64,000 bases of DNA. Origin: Guyparkeria sp024636755. Lineage in GTDB: Bacteria; Pseudomonadota; Gammaproteobacteria; Halothiobacillales; Halothiobacillaceae. Every line of letters begins with the position of its first letter. Position 1 is the stretch's first letter. The DNA is taken from assembly GCF_044582135.1 (NCBI RefSeq), contig NZ_JBDODP010000013.1:19315-83314 (forward strand), written 5' to 3'. Below, piece by piece: positions 9,474 through 17,813 of the stretch. A program made the translations under genes and the position numbers. The notes under the pieces are model-generated. The model searched no databases. It was not told where the DNA came from and saw only the letters and a list, made by a program, of their open reading frames with translations.

Positions 9474-10424
9474 GTGCCCCAGCAGACGCTCTCACCCCTG
9501 CAGATCCGTCCGCGCCGATTCGGCCTGGGCCTGGCGATCATTACCGTTGCCATGCTGCTCGCGGCGGTCAACTACGGCAACAACCTGATCTTCTTGATCG
9601 CCTTCATGATGATCGCCCTGATGATCAACAGCGCCTGGCAGGGCTGGCGCGCCCTTTCCGGGGTGCAAACCCGCATCATCCCACCCGGGATGCGTGCCGC
9701 CGGAGAGGCTGGCACGGTCTCCATCGAATTCACCAGCCAGGCAACCGTGCCGCCGTTACAGGTCGACGCCGGCCTTGAGGAAACCATCGGGTATACCGCC
9801 CATTCCCCGCGTGGTTCCACGATCATCTCAATGACCCTGCCCGGCGAACCGCGCGGCTATTTGCCTCTCCCGGAAATCACCCTCGAGACGCCCTATCCGC
9901 TCGGGCTCTGGACCGTCCGCCGCCGACTCTCTCCGGGGATTGGCCAGTGGATTCATCCCGCCCCGATCGAAGGCCTCGACCGTGCTAGGCAGACAGAAAG
10001 CGACGGTTCGGGCGACCAGTCGAGCCTGGAGGGTGACCCGACGCGCCTGCGCAGCTACCATCCCGGCGATCCGATCCGGCATGTCGTCTTCCGTCACTAC
10101 GCCAAGACGGGCCAACTGCTGACTCGTCACCCGGAGGCGGACAGTGAACGCCCCGATCCCGAAATCATCGATTACGAGGCATTCGCCGGGCCACGCGAAA
10201 CCCGTCTTTCGGCCATGACCGAGCGCCTGATGCACCTCGACCTCGCTCAACGGCCCTGGGTGCTGCGCCTACCCGACGAGGACGATCTCACTGCATCGGC
10301 CAGCGCAAACCTCGATCAGCGATACCAGACCGCCCTGCAGCGATTGGCCCGTTTCGGCCGGCAGCGCGACGAGCAGGGCTTTGACCTGTGCGTCGACCAT
10401 GTCGCCCCCGGGGAAACGTACTGA
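9474..10424 (+). CDS. DUF58 domain-containing membrane-associated protein
   Basis: The 316-residue product has two close N-terminal membrane segments (about residues 15-35 and 38-55). A DUF58 domain follows, including EGDPTRLRSYHPGDPIRHVVFRHYAKTGQLL, close to the family signature around YxxGDxxRxIxWxxxAR. The start is GTG 9474, with AGAGG at 9462-9466. It lies 50 bases after the MoxR gene, and its stop overlaps the next start (TGATG), so translation of the third gene is probably coupled to it. DUF58 proteins are inferred partners of MoxR ATPases in envelope protein maturation; the client is unknown here. Confidence 0.88.
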   Translation: MPQQTLSPLQIRPRRFGLGLAIITVAMLLAAVNYGNNLIFLIAFMMIALMINSAWQGWRALSGVQTRIIPPGMRAAGEAGTVSIEFTSQATVPPLQVDAGLEETIGYTAHSPRGSTIISMTLPGEPRGYLPLPEITLETPYPLGLWTVRRRLSPGIGQWIHPAPIEGLDRARQTESDGSGDQSSLEGDPTRLRSYHPGDPIRHVVFRHYAKTGQLLTRHPEADSERPDPEIIDYEAFAGPRETRLSAMTERLMHLDLAQRPWVLRLPDEDDLTASASANLDQRYQTALQRLARFGRQRDEQGFDLCVDHVAPGETY

Positions 10425-12412
10425 TGGCGGTGGCGCGACTCGATCCCTTGCTCTGGCTGGTGCTGGTCGGCTCGGTCGGGCTGCTATTGCCCCACCTGCC
10501 ATGGACGGTGCTGCCAATCGTCATCGCGGCATTCGCCTGGCGGCGTGTGCATGAAGTCAGCGGCCTGCCCTTGCCGCCGCGCTGGCTGTTGCTGCTCCTT
10601 GCCACGGCCAGCACCGCGGTGGTCGTCCTGCATTTCCATGCGCTGTGGGGCCGGGATGCCGGCGTGGCCCTGCTGGTCGTCGCCGCCGGTCTCAAGTTGC
10701 TGGAAACCCACGAGACGCGCGACCAGTACGGCGTGTTGCTGCTGGCCTTCTTCCTGCTGATCAGCGTGCTGTTGTTCGATCAGGCGATCGCGATTTTCGC
10801 CCTGGTCATGGTGCTGTTCTGGCTACTGGTGGGTGCCTGGATGGGCATCAGCCAACCGGCCGGCCCGGCGGGGCACCACCTCGGCAAGCGCTTGCGTGAT
10901 GCCGGGCGCCTGCTGCTACTCGGCCTGCCGTTCACCCTAATCCTCTTTGCCCTGTTTCCCCGCCCACCAGGGGCCCTGTGGGGCGTTCAGCAACCGGGTG
11001 GTCAGGCGCAGACCGGGCTGTCCGAACAGATGCGACCGGGACAATTCGACCAGCTGGCCGAGGATCCGAGCCCCGCCTTCCGGGTACGTTTCGACGGCCC
11101 GCCTATACCGCCCGAGCAGCGATACTGGCGGGTGTTCGTGATGAGCGGCTTTGCCGAGGACGACCCGGAGAGCTGGATCGCCGACCCAGTGGCCGGTTCG
11201 CCGCGCCTGGAGACACTGGACGACTCGCGCGTGGCCTATCAGATCACCCTGGAGCCGACCGCTGCCCGGCAATTGCCGAGCCTCGCCGCTGCCATCGACA
11301 CACCGGCCAGAAGCCGGGTCGACGGCAATCTCGTGGTCCAGCGCGAACGACCGGTCGACAACCGCCTGCGATATCGATTGACCTCGGCACTCGAATATCG
11401 ACTGGACGTCGGCACCCTGCCGCGTTTTCGCCGGCAGCACTACCTCGCCCTGGGCGGCCTCAATCCCTTGCTCGCCGACCTAGCCTCTAGCTGGCACCAC
11501 CAGCCGCCGGCTGCACGCATCGACCAGGCACTGGCCTATTTCCGCGAGCAATCCTTCGAGTACACCCGCTCACCCGGGCGACGGCAAGGCGCGGACCGTG
11601 CCGATACCTTCCTGTTCGAGACGCAACGCGGTTACTGCGCGGACTACGCCGACGCGTTCGTCCGCCTGATGCGCGCCGCCGGTGTGCCGGCGCGGGTGGT
11701 CACGGGCTATCAGGGCGGTGAACTCAACGGCGATTACCTGGTGGTTCGCCAATCCGATGCGCATGCCTGGGCCGAGGTGTGGACCGCCGCCGACGGCTGG
11801 CGGCGTGTCGATCCCACCGCGGCGGTCGCGCCCGAACGCATCGAGGAGGGCATTGCCCACTCGATGGCCGACGATGCCAACCTGCCGGCCACCGTTCGAC
11901 GGGCGGAGGGATCGTTCGGACGACAGATGCGATTGCTGGCCGAACAGATGGACAACCGCTGGAACCAGTACGTCCTCGGCTATGACGGGCGCATACAGCA
12001 CGAATGGCTCGGCAGACTGGGCCTGGCGATGAGTCATCCCGTCTGGGGGGCGCTGTGGGCACTGGCCGTCGCGGTGCTGGTGTGGTGGGGACTGCTTGTA
12101 CTTTTCGCCCGGCGTGAACGTCGACGGCAGGCAGGCAGCGAGGCCGAATACCTCTGGATGCGACTCCAGGATGACCTGGCGCGACTGGGCATTCACCGCG
12201 ACAACCCAGAATCCGAGCGCGCGTTGCTACGTCGGGCGGCCACCGCCCTGCCCTTCGCTGGCGAGGATCTGCGTCGGGTCGGTCAGTTGCTGGAAGCGAC
12301 CCGTTACGCGCGTTCCCCGAGTCGACGCCAGTCCGCTCTGTTGACGACGCGACTGGAAAACCTGCATCGGCGACTGTTCTGGCGCGGTCGATGGCCGCTG
12401 CGGCGGCCATGA
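10424..12412 (+). CDS. tgpA: Transglutaminase-like membrane protein (TgpA type, DUF3488/DUF4129)
   Basis: The 662-residue protein has about five N-terminal membrane helices (DUF3488). A periplasmic transglutaminase-like domain follows, with a recognisable triad: Cys405 in GYCADYAD, His447 in DAHAWAEVW and Asp463 in VDPT. One late membrane helix (about 550-570) and a cytoplasmic DUF4129 tail complete it. TgpA of Pseudomonas aeruginosa has periplasmic transglutaminase activity and is essential there. The start at 10424 overlaps the DUF58 stop; an upstream ATG at 10388 lies within that gene and is less likely. It ends the MoxR-DUF58-TgpA operon. Confidence 0.93.
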   Translation: MAVARLDPLLWLVLVGSVGLLLPHLPWTVLPIVIAAFAWRRVHEVSGLPLPPRWLLLLLATASTAVVVLHFHALWGRDAGVALLVVAAGLKLLETHETRDQYGVLLLAFFLLISVLLFDQAIAIFALVMVLFWLLVGAWMGISQPAGPAGHHLGKRLRDAGRLLLLGLPFTLILFALFPRPPGALWGVQQPGGQAQTGLSEQMRPGQFDQLAEDPSPAFRVRFDGPPIPPEQRYWRVFVMSGFAEDDPESWIADPVAGSPRLETLDDSRVAYQITLEPTAARQLPSLAAAIDTPARSRVDGNLVVQRERPVDNRLRYRLTSALEYRLDVGTLPRFRRQHYLALGGLNPLLADLASSWHHQPPAARIDQALAYFREQSFEYTRSPGRRQGADRADTFLFETQRGYCADYADAFVRLMRAAGVPARVVTGYQGGELNGDYLVVRQSDAHAWAEVWTAADGWRRVDPTAAVAPERIEEGIAHSMADDANLPATVRRAEGSFGRQMRLLAEQMDNRWNQYVLGYDGRIQHEWLGRLGLAMSHPVWGALWALAVAVLVWWGLLVLFARRERRRQAGSEAEYLWMRLQDDLARLGIHRDNPESERALLRRAATALPFAGEDLRRVGQLLEATRYARSPSRRQSALLTTRLENLHRRLFWRGRWPLRRP

Positions 12413-12444
12413 AACCCGGTCGGCAAGCACTAGGACTGGCACCG

Positions 12445-12503
12445 TTGCCAGCCTTAGTGTTATACAATAACGTTTTGCACTGGCACCGATTCCCCTGGGA
12501 GAG
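12445..12503 (+). promoter_or_regulatory. znuA upstream region with Zur-like operator
   Basis: The imperfect palindrome TGTTATAcAATAACG spans 12458-12472. It resembles the TGTTATAnTATAACA core of enterobacterial Zur boxes, with 5 of 7 right-arm positions matching. It sits about 40 bases before znuA and overlaps likely -10 sequence (TTATAC/TATACA). A GGGAGAG ribosome binding site follows at 12497-12503. Zinc-loaded Zur repressing znuACB here is an inference from the sequence match and the gene context. Confidence 0.55.
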
Positions 12504-12510
12504 CCACTCC

Positions 12511-13479
12511 ATGAAACTCGACCGTTCGCCGCTTCCTCGCCTGTTTGCGCCGCGACTCGTCGTCATCGGTCTCGCCCTCATGGGCACGGGCCTGGCCCTT
12601 AACGCCCACGCGGCCCCGCTGAACGTGGCCGTCTCGATCCCGCCGCAGGCGTATTTCGTCGAGACCATCGGCGGTGAGCATGTCGACGTGCAGGTCATGG
12701 TCCCGGCCAACGCCGAACCGGTCACCTACGAGCCGACGCCCCGACAGATGGCGGCGCTGTCACGTGCCGACCTGTACTTCTCCATCGATGTGCCTTTCGA
12801 GAAGGGCTGGCTGCCGCGCTTTCGCTCGGTCAACACCGAAATGAAGGTCATCGACACCGTGGCAACCATCCAGCGACGGGCGATGATTGCCCACACGGGA
12901 CACGATCATGGCGAACCCGATCAGCACGTGGTCCCAGATGACAGCGTCCGCGATCCCCACGTCTGGCTGTCCCCGCCACTGGTGCGTCTTCAAGCCGAGA
13001 CGATTCGCGATGCATTAATCGAGGCCGCACCCGAGCGGGCTGCCGACTTCCACCGGGGTTTTCGCCGACTTGCCGAGCAGATCAACACCCTCGATCAGGC
13101 CATTCTCGATGCCCTGACCGGCATCGATCCCACCGCGCGCCGGTTCCTGGTGTTCCATCCGGCCTTCGGCTATTTCGGCGCGAGTTACGGACTCGAGCAG
13201 ATGCCGATCGAGGTCGAAGGCAAGGAACCCGGCCCGCGGGAACTGGCCCGTATCATCGAGCAGGCGCGCAGCCACCATATACGGGTAATCTTCATCGAAC
13301 CCCAGTTCGCCCAGGGGGCGGCCCGTACCATTGCGCGGGAGATTGACGGCGAGGTGCTGACCCTCGACCCCCTGGCACGCGACTGGCCCGCGGGCATGCG
13401 GGCAATTGCCGCGACGCTGGCCGAGGCACTCGAACCGTCAACGCCGGCGACCGATACCAACCACGAAGACGAGCACTGA
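12511..13479 (+). CDS. znuA: Zinc ABC transporter substrate-binding protein ZnuA-like
   Basis: The 322-residue periplasmic protein has a signal peptide (about residues 1-33, cleavage after AHA). Cluster A-1 features include the conserved NAEPVTYEPTPRQMAAL segment, a His-rich stretch (HTGHDHGEPDQH), the DPHVWLSPPLV metal-site motif, FHPAFGYFGASYGL and VIFIEPQF. The His-rich loop favours zinc over manganese. ATG 12511 has GGGAGAG upstream and gives a proper signal peptide; an earlier in-frame start at 12391 lies inside tgpA. It delivers zinc to the ZnuB/ZnuC importer encoded next. Confidence 0.93.
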   Translation: MKLDRSPLPRLFAPRLVVIGLALMGTGLALNAHAAPLNVAVSIPPQAYFVETIGGEHVDVQVMVPANAEPVTYEPTPRQMAALSRADLYFSIDVPFEKGWLPRFRSVNTEMKVIDTVATIQRRAMIAHTGHDHGEPDQHVVPDDSVRDPHVWLSPPLVRLQAETIRDALIEAAPERAADFHRGFRRLAEQINTLDQAILDALTGIDPTARRFLVFHPAFGYFGASYGLEQMPIEVEGKEPGPRELARIIEQARSHHIRVIFIEPQFAQGAARTIAREIDGEVLTLDPLARDWPAGMRAIAATLAEALEPSTPATDTNHEDEH

Positions 13480-13487
13480 TCCTCCCC

Positions 13488-14294
13488 ATGACGGCATCCG
13501 ATCCCGATTCCGCCGCGATCGTCCTGGAAAACGTGAGTTTCCGCTTTGAACGTGAGCCCATTCTCGAAAAAATCAATCTCGTGATTCCGCACGGGGCGTT
13601 CACCGTGATTGTGGGCCCCAACGGCGGCGGCAAGACGACCCTGCTCCACCTGATCCTCGGGCTTTACCAGCCGAACGCCGGTTCGGTGCACGTTTTTGGC
13701 GACCAACCGGGCCGGCACCCCGAGCGCATCGGCTACGTGCCCCAGCACGGCAACCTCGCGCCAGGCTTTCCCGCCACCGTGGAACAGGTGGTGCTGATGG
13801 GGCTGCCGCACGGCCGCCGCCACGGACCCGGTTTCCACGCCGACGAACGGGACTGCGCCCGGCAGGCGCTGGAACGCACCGGCATCCTGGAACTGGCACA
13901 GCGTCCCTTCGGTTCGCTATCCGGTGGTCAGCGGCAGCGTGTCTTGATCGCGCGCGCCCTGATCACCGAACCGGAGCTATTGCTGCTCGACGAGCCCTTT
14001 TCCAACATCGATCCCTACGGGCGCGCCTGCATCCACGAGACCCTTGAAGACCTCGGCGGCACGCTCACCCGGGTGATGGTCAGCCATGATCTCGGCATCA
14101 CCCGGCAGGCCGTCTCGCAGGTGATCGCGGTCAATCGCTGGCTGGTCAGTGGCGAGGGGCCGGCCATCACCGAGGAAATGCTGGGCCTGATGTACGGCCA
14201 GCACGGTGCGGACTGCCCGATGGGACATGCCGCCCTCAACGCGCACCTGCCCTCCCAACACGCACACGCCGCTCAGGACAGGGGTCCGCAATGA
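13488..14294 (+). CDS. znuC: Zinc ABC transporter ATP-binding protein ZnuC-like
   Basis: The 268-residue ABC ATPase has Walker A GPNGGGKTTLL, Q-loop region IGYVPQHG, signature LSGGQRQRV and Walker B LLLLDEPFSNID. The C-terminus is rich in Cys and His (GQHGADCPMGH, then HLPSQHAHAAQ), which might sense or buffer zinc. It starts 8 bases after znuA, and its stop overlaps the znuB ATG. It energises zinc import at the cytoplasmic face of the inner membrane. Confidence 0.93.
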   Translation: MTASDPDSAAIVLENVSFRFEREPILEKINLVIPHGAFTVIVGPNGGGKTTLLHLILGLYQPNAGSVHVFGDQPGRHPERIGYVPQHGNLAPGFPATVEQVVLMGLPHGRRHGPGFHADERDCARQALERTGILELAQRPFGSLSGGQRQRVLIARALITEPELLLLDEPFSNIDPYGRACIHETLEDLGGTLTRVMVSHDLGITRQAVSQVIAVNRWLVSGEGPAITEEMLGLMYGQHGADCPMGHAALNAHLPSQHAHAAQDRGPQ

Positions 14295-15112
14295 GCCTGA
14301 TGGACCTGCTCGGACAAGGCTTCGTCCAGCACGCGCTGATCGCCGCGTTGCTGGTCAGCATTGCGGCCGGCATCGTCGGAGCGCTCGTGGTAGTCAATCG
14401 TCTGGTGTTCATGACCGGCGGCATCGCCCATACCGCCTATGGCGGCGTGGGTACCGCCATCTTCCTCGGCCTGCCGGTACTGCCGGTCACCGGCCTGTTC
14501 ACCGCGGGCGCAGCACTCTTGCTCGGGGCGCTCACCCGGCGGAGGCGAGAACGTACCGACACGTTGATCGGGGTGATCTGGGCCGCGGGCATGGCCTTCG
14601 GCCTGATCCTGGTCGAGCTCACGCCGGGCTACCAGGCCGGGCTAATGACCTACCTGTTCGGCTCGATTCTCACCGTCGCCACCGTCGATCTCTGGCTGAT
14701 GGCCGGCATCGATGCCGTGATCCTGGGGCTGGCGCTCTATTACTACCGCGACCTGCTCTCGTTCTCCTTTGACCCCATCTACGCGCGCACCCGCGGAATT
14801 CCGGTAACCGGGCTGTATTTCATGCTACTGCTACTGGTCGCCGAAACCGTGGTCATGATGATCCAGGTGGTTGGACTGTTGCTGGTAATCGCCTTGCTGA
14901 CCCTGCCGCCCTACCTGGCCCAGCGCTACACCCGCACGCTGGGCGGCATGATGCTGCTCTCGGCCGCCTTCAGCCTGCTGTTCTGCCTGGCCGGCCTGTA
15001 CGCCAGTTACTGGTTCGATGTCGGCTCGGGCCCCGCGATCATCGCCACGGCCTGCGCGATCTATCTCGTCGTCGTGGGTATCGAGCGACTTCTCCGCGCG
15101 GCACGCCGTTAA
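14291..15112 (+). CDS. znuB: Zinc ABC transporter permease ZnuB-like
   Basis: The 273-residue polytopic membrane protein belongs to the ABC-3 family. It has about eight hydrophobic segments, starting with QHALIAALLVSIAAGIVGALVV. GGIAHTAYGGVG corresponds to the family's conserved GGxxHxxxxGxG block, and GLLLVIALLTLPPYLAQ is typical of the C-terminal half. It overlaps znuC by the ATGA junction at 14291-14294. It forms the zinc channel with ZnuC and ZnuA. Confidence 0.93.
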   Translation: MSLMDLLGQGFVQHALIAALLVSIAAGIVGALVVVNRLVFMTGGIAHTAYGGVGTAIFLGLPVLPVTGLFTAGAALLLGALTRRRRERTDTLIGVIWAAGMAFGLILVELTPGYQAGLMTYLFGSILTVATVDLWLMAGIDAVILGLALYYYRDLLSFSFDPIYARTRGIPVTGLYFMLLLLVAETVVMMIQVVGLLLVIALLTLPPYLAQRYTRTLGGMMLLSAAFSLLFCLAGLYASYWFDVGSGPAIIATACAIYLVVVGIERLLRAARR

Positions 15113-15441
15113 TCGGCAAAACGGCGCGCTCTGGTCCGGGAGCCCCGTGTTGGTGCTTTTCGTCCCGCTCGTCGCATGGATCACCAGAGCGACCCGGACC
15201 AATCCGTCGCTTGCCGGCCGACGCGCCTGGCACCATCGCCCGCCCTTGCCAACCTCCCTACACCTCGTGATGACCATGAGCATCTTGCCATCGTTGATTG
15301 ATCTCGTTGGCCTGATTGCCTGTCCACGCCTGACCCCCAGCGTGGACGCGATAAACTGCCTTATCGCTAGCCCCCGGGGAATTCCTGTCCGCCTGAACGG
15401 TCGAAGCAGCGCACCACCACCGCCATGACCGGGAGTCGCGC
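15113..15441. other. Intergenic region with no recognisable gene
   Basis: These 329 bases after znuB have no coding signal I trust. A short perfect inverted repeat, GATAA / TTATC with a 6-base loop (about 15349-15364), lies about 80 bases before the next gene and could belong to its leader. A ribosome binding site, GGGAG, is at 15431-15435. No promoter with good -35 and -10 elements was found. Confidence 0.5.
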
Positions 15442-16137
15442 TTGAACTCATTGATTCGCTCGATACTGCTTGCAGGCCTAGGCACGGCCGTCGCATCGGC
15501 CGCCCTCGCCGATGGCCAAGCTCGTTTTAAGACTGCCGACCCATCCCTGCCGTCGCTGATGTTCAGTTGGCAAACAGCTGAACGCAGTCGTCTGGATACG
15601 CCCAACGAAACCGCCCACGTGCTGGCCATCGACGGCAGGGCCTGGGGCGTGGCGAAGGTCGCGGGGCACCCGGTGAGCATGGATCTCGACCAGTTGGCGA
15701 AGCTCCTTGGGCAGCACACTGCCCTGGCACGGCTCGGACCGGACGCGGTCGTCCCCAGTCAGATCACGTCGCTGGAGGCGACCGGGCAACGCGAAACGGT
15801 TGCCGGGGTCGACGGCGAACGCTACCGGGTGAGTTGGGTCGACAGTGAAGGCAACGCCCGCATCGACGAGGCGGTACTGACCGACGATCCTCTGGTCAGG
15901 GAAATGCAGGACGCCCTGCTGGGCGGCATGACCCGGGCGATTGCCAGTGGCACCGGTGTGAGTGGCCATGAGGCCGCAGAACAAGAGCTCACGCGTCGCG
16001 GGCTGGCGGTGCTGCGCTTTGGTGACGACTTTCGCCTCGAATCCATTTCGGATGCCCGTCAACCCGATGCCCGCTTTGCTATGCCAAGCCAACCGCTCGA
16101 CCTGCAGCAGCTGATGCGTGGGGTGATGGGGAACTAG
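15442..16137 (+). CDS. Secreted protein of unknown function
   Basis: The 231-residue product has a short signal peptide (about residues 1-23, ending SAALADG), so it is probably periplasmic. The mature part is mixed alpha/beta with no cysteines and no motif I recognise. It has weak resemblance to small DUF4412-like periplasmic proteins, which I do not rely on. The start is TTG 15442, supported by GGGAG 6 bases upstream. The stop codon TAG (16135-16137) lies within a CTAG that is the left target duplication of a mobile repeat, so the element inserted immediately after, or exactly at, the gene's end without shortening it. Confidence 0.65.
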   Translation: MNSLIRSILLAGLGTAVASAALADGQARFKTADPSLPSLMFSWQTAERSRLDTPNETAHVLAIDGRAWGVAKVAGHPVSMDLDQLAKLLGQHTALARLGPDAVVPSQITSLEATGQRETVAGVDGERYRVSWVDSEGNARIDEAVLTDDPLVREMQDALLGGMTRAIASGTGVSGHEAAEQELTRRGLAVLRFGDDFRLESISDARQPDARFAMPSQPLDLQQLMRGVMGN

Positions 16138-16407
16138 GGAAGCTCTGCACGATTCGATAGCGTCTCTGCGGGACCGCCAAGAGCCCATATGCAAGGCACA
16201 GTCCGCCGTGAAGGGCCGTCGCCCTTTACAAGGGCTGCAACACAGCAGATGGGCCCTTGGCGGCCCGCCCGGATGGGGCTTGCGGGTTTGCCCGCACTCG
16301 GCGTTACCGTCCCTCGACGGGCAACGAGCCCGTCTTCGGCACGGCGCCTTGATTGCGAACAAACCCGCAAGCCAGAGATGCCATCGAATCGTGCAGAGTT
16401 TCCCTAG
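16134..16407. mobile_element. MITE-like non-autonomous element, IS5-type CTAG duplication
   Basis: The 266-base core 16138-16403 has 31-base terminal inverted repeats at 16138-16168 and 16373-16403. They match at 28 of 31 positions and begin GGAAGCTCTGCACGATTCG / GGAAACTCTGCACGATTCG. Both ends are flanked by CTAG (16134-16137 and 16404-16407), a target duplication of the kind made by IS5-group elements. Two further internal hairpins are visible: an arm at about 16171-16188 pairs with one at about 16248-16266, and GCTTGCGGGTTTG (about 16278-16290) pairs with CAAACCCGCAAGC (about 16360-16372). No transposase frame is present. Mobilisation in trans by a related IS is inferred. Confidence 0.85.
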
Positions 16408-16447
16408 GGGAAGGGAGAGATCCCGACTTCGAACGGTCGTTCGCGGG

Positions 16448-17227
16448 TCAGTCGGGGATGGCCTCGACGGCCTCGTTTCCCGATGCCGCGATCCGCGTCG
16501 CCACGGCGTGGTGGGCGCGCCGCGCAATCTCGCTGCGGTTGTCATCCGCCGTCGGATAGATCGGCTCGAGCACGTCGATCCGCGCCTCGAGCCCCTGGGA
16601 AGAAAGCACCCGCCACAATGACGGCCAGAGGCTTTCCTTGCCGATGAATGCCGGCGCGGTGGTGCGCTCCCCCTGCGAGTCGTAATAACGCAGGGCGATC
16701 GGCACTACCGGACGTTCCATGTCGATGGCGGGAGCAAGCAAACGAGCGTGGAATCGTCGCACCATCAGACCGTCAGTGGTCGTGCCTTCCGCAAACACCA
16801 ACATCTGTCGACCATGCTCAAGCCCCCTTGCCACCGCCTCGCTGGCCGCCTCACTCCCCCGGCCACGCTCGATGAACTCCGTGCCGCTGAGCCTTGCCAG
16901 CCGACCGATCACCGGCCAGCGACGAATCTCGCTCTTGGCGACAAACACCGCTCCGTCGCAGAGTCCGCCCAGCAACGGAATATCCAGCCAGCTGACGTGA
17001 TTGGGGAGCCAAAGACTACCTCCGGGTGGCAAGTCAGACAGCCGCTCCAAGCCCTCGACACGAACGCGCACCCCGAGCACCCGGGTGCCCCCCTCCAGCC
17101 AGGCCCTGGCCTGTTCGAGGCGAACCGCTTCGTCCAGTCGAGCAAATCGCCGGGTTAGCCAAAGGCCCGCGACAAAATAGAGCAGCAGCCGCACACCGCG
17201 ACTCAATCCACGCAGGACGGGTCTCAT
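16448..17227 (-). CDS. plsC: 1-acyl-sn-glycerol-3-phosphate acyltransferase (PlsC family)
   Basis: This 259-residue protein has an N-terminal membrane segment (LLLYFVAGLWLTRRF) and the acyltransferase motifs NHVSWLD (HX4D), FIERGRG and FAEGTTTDG. It would acylate lysophosphatidate, or a related lysolipid, at the inner membrane. Start ATG 17227 is preferred: 25 further in-frame residues upstream overlap pgsA and look non-native. It lies 7 bases after the pgsA stop at the end of a ppiB-lpxH-pgsA-plsC run on the minus strand, so it sits among envelope lipid genes. Confidence 0.9.
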   Translation of the reverse strand: MRPVLRGLSRGVRLLLYFVAGLWLTRRFARLDEAVRLEQARAWLEGGTRVLGVRVRVEGLERLSDLPPGGSLWLPNHVSWLDIPLLGGLCDGAVFVAKSEIRRWPVIGRLARLSGTEFIERGRGSEAASEAVARGLEHGRQMLVFAEGTTTDGLMVRRFHARLLAPAIDMERPVVPIALRYYDSQGERTTAPAFIGKESLWPSLWRVLSSQGLEARIDVLEPIYPTADDNRSEIARRAHHAVATRIAASGNEAVEAIPD

Positions 17228-17234
17228 ACCGACG

Positions 17235-17813
17235 TCAGTGCTCCCGCCCTTCGGCCTCGGCACGGGCCACGGCCGCGATGGCGGCCTGCGCGTACTGGGC
17301 ACCGGAAACGAACGTCAGAAGCGCGGCGACCATCAGCAGCCAATAGCCGATCAGGTAGACGTCGATCACGCCGAACAGTGGGAAGTAGTAGAGCAGGAAC
17401 AGGATGGCGAACATCTGTGCCGTCGTCTTGAGCTTGCCCAGGGACGACACCTTGACCGCCGCACTGATGCCGCGGCTCGCCATCCACTCACGCAGGGCCG
17501 AGACGAAGACCTCGCGCCCGATGATCACCGCCGTGGCTATAACGATCGGCAGATCGCCGTCACTGAACACCAGGAGCACCAACGCCACGGCAACGATCAG
17601 CTTGTCCGCCACCGGATCGAGAAACGCACCGAAGGCCGATTGCTGGTTCCAGCGACGGGCAAGATAGCCATCGAGAAAATCGGTCAACGAGGCCAGGCCG
17701 AAGATCCAGGCGGAGGCCGGTCGCGCGAACTCGGTCGGGGTGAACAGGAACACGACCACCATCAACGGGATGGCCGCGATCCGCAGCCAGGTGAGCATCA
17801 TCGGCAAATTCAT
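17235..17813 (-). CDS. pgsA: CDP-diacylglycerol-glycerol-3-phosphate 3-phosphatidyltransferase
   Basis: The 192-residue integral membrane protein carries the CDP-alcohol phosphotransferase signature: DGYLARRW, then GAFLDPVADKL, giving the DGxxAR-x8-GxxxDxxxD pattern. It makes phosphatidylglycerol phosphate, the committed step to phosphatidylglycerol and cardiolipin. Its ATG overlaps the lpxH stop by 4 bases (17810-17813), indicating translational coupling. Confidence 0.95.
   Translation of the reverse strand: MNLPMMLTWLRIAAIPLMVVVFLFTPTEFARPASAWIFGLASLTDFLDGYLARRWNQQSAFGAFLDPVADKLIVAVALVLLVFSDGDLPIVIATAVIIGREVFVSALREWMASRGISAAVKVSSLGKLKTTAQMFAILFLLYYFPLFGVIDVYLIGYWLLMVAALLTFVSGAQYAQAAIAAVARAEAEGREH

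Noticed and set aside
16189..16621. Short open frames within and across the 266-bp inverted-repeat element
   Set aside because: None shows a transposase motif; they read through hairpin arms and into the antisense of plsC.
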